Of a DNA stretch of 64,000 nucleotides, positions 62,877 through 64,000 are shown in pieces. Below the pieces are notes generated by a model that worked only from the letters and a program-made list of their open reading frames with translations, made no database searches and was not told the origin of the DNA. Numbering within the stretch: the first letter of the stretch is position 1; every line of letters begins with the position of its first letter. The DNA is from Nitrosomonas sp. GTDB lineage: Bacteria; Pseudomonadota; Gammaproteobacteria; Burkholderiales; Nitrosomonadaceae. The stretch spans positions 1-64,000 of the forward strand of contig NZ_JALHQJ010000001.1 in NCBI RefSeq assembly GCF_022842015.1, read 5' to 3'. Both the position numbers and the translations under genes were made by a program.

Positions 62877-64000
62877 CTACTTTCGGCGATAAACCCATTG
62901 CACCAACGTATCCATGATGGCATGGGATTGTTCGGCTTGATCATGATTAATAAAAAAGACTATGACAACGCGTCGTCCCATCTCGTCAATCAAATACCCT
63001 GCCAACGCACGCACGTTATTCAATGTGCCGGTTTTCATATGTGCTAATCCCTTAATCGGAGTATCAGTAAAACGATTTTTCAGAGTTCCATCTACCGCAG
63101 CAATCGGCAAGGAGGCGATGAATTCCGGCATCACCGGACTATTGAAAGCGGCAAGCAATAGTTGCCCCATATGCCGGGCGCTGATTCGTTCCGTGCGCGA
63201 TAACCCTGAACCATTCTCAATCATTAGTTCCGGAAAATTCAATTGCTTGCTGGCTAACCATCTTCTGACTGCTGCGTCCGATTTAGCCAAAGTGGCTGGT
63301 GAGCTATCAAATACCGAATTACCTGTGCCCAACGCTAAATACAATTGACGTGCTGCAATATTATTACTGAATTTATTGATACCACGGACAATATCTGACA
63401 ACGGTGGTGAATGATAAATTTTGAGCGGTAATAGGTATTGCGGTGTTTGACCCCGGATGGCATTACCATCAAATATGCCACCTTGCTGTGTCCACAAGTG
63501 TTTGAACAAATCACGGGTATAAATAGTACTGTCATGCAGACTCAACATATACGATTGTTTTCCACAATGCCGGGAAAAACTACCATTCAGAACAATCGTA
63601 AAATTATTTTTGTTTCTTTTATCCGCAATTGCTTCAATCGTAAGAGAATTTTGCCAAATGCCGCATTTGTCTTGGGTGAGCTTTAGATTATTTTGTATTT
63701 GCAAAGATTCTGGGACAGGGTCAATCACGACACGTACAGAATTCTTTTCAGGTTGCGGAAACAAGTGGAGCGTAGATGCACGGTAATTGACCAGAAATGC
63801 TTCTGGCAGCACGTTGTAGGTACGATGGGGTTGTCCGTCAAACTCACCTGGATCCTCATGAGGAATCTCATAATACGAATGATCCAGAATCAGGTTGCCT
63901 TTAATTTCAAACAATCCGGTTTGACGCAAGCGGTAGATCAGCAGCCAGAAATTTTCCAGGTTCAGTTTGGGATCACCATAACCTTTTATGATTAGGTCGC
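62877..64000 (-). CDS. dacB: D-alanyl-D-alanine carboxypeptidase/endopeptidase (PBP4/DacB, peptidase S13), 5' end beyond window
   Basis: INKFSNNIAARQLYLALG, ENGSGLSRTERISARHMGQLL, HMKTGTLNNVRALAGYL; the frame stays open upstream of 63929 to the edge (DLIIKGYGDPKLNLENFWLLIYRLRQTGLFEI). Confidence 0.93.
   Translation of the reverse strand, partial: DLIIKGYGDPKLNLENFWLLIYRLRQTGLFEIKGNLILDHSYYEIPHEDPGEFDGQPHRTYNVLPEAFLVNYRASTLHLFPQPEKNSVRVVIDPVPESLQIQNNLKLTQDKCGIWQNSLTIEAIADKRNKNNFTIVLNGSFSRHCGKQSYMLSLHDSTIYTRDLFKHLWTQQGGIFDGNAIRGQTPQYLLPLKIYHSPPLSDIVRGINKFSNNIAARQLYLALGTGNSVFDSSPATLAKSDAAVRRWLASKQLNFPELMIENGSGLSRTERISARHMGQLLLAAFNSPVMPEFIASLPIAAVDGTLKNRFTDTPIKGLAHMKTGTLNNVRALAGYLIDEMGRRVVIVFFINHDQAEQSHAIMDTLVQWVYRRK

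Overview
The window looks like a beta-proteobacterial chromosome segment, probably Nitrosomonas-like. That placement is inferred from gene content and was not checked by search. It contains: (i) a housekeeping block (ligA, hypoxanthine phosphoribosyltransferase, methylthioinosine phosphorylase, def, M32 carboxypeptidase, PBP7-type endopeptidase); (ii) a complete flgA/flgBCDEFGHIJ/flgKL flagellar cluster; (iii) purD-purH-fis-dusB and a UbiH-family hydroxylase; (iv) ankyrin and Sel1 repeat proteins, class I FBP aldolase, comEC, two-component genes and hslO; (v) a partial hydrogenase-maturation cluster hypA-hypB-'hypF', in which HypF has only its C-terminal half; (vi) a six-gene run of signalling and ribosomal genes; (vii) an exosortase-B/EPS locus (epsD-E-F-G-xrtB-epsI), continuing into a polymerase, flippase, glycosyltransferases and four separate sulfotransferase genes, interrupted by a decayed IS200/IS605-type element; (viii) a CBS-domain protein and a truncated dacB-type PBP4 gene at the right edge. 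The most noteworthy points are the sulfotransferase-rich exosortase locus, the BY-kinase-like EpsG with eroded Walker motifs and an MshEN-like N-terminus, the N-terminally truncated HypF, a small possible PD-(D/E)XK (Mrr-like) orphan protein, a 19-bp perfect inverted repeat at the xrtB stop codon, and a strong sigma-54-type promoter match before flgB. I saw no CRISPR array, rRNA or tRNA. Nothing was run computationally. All family calls come from reading the translations.
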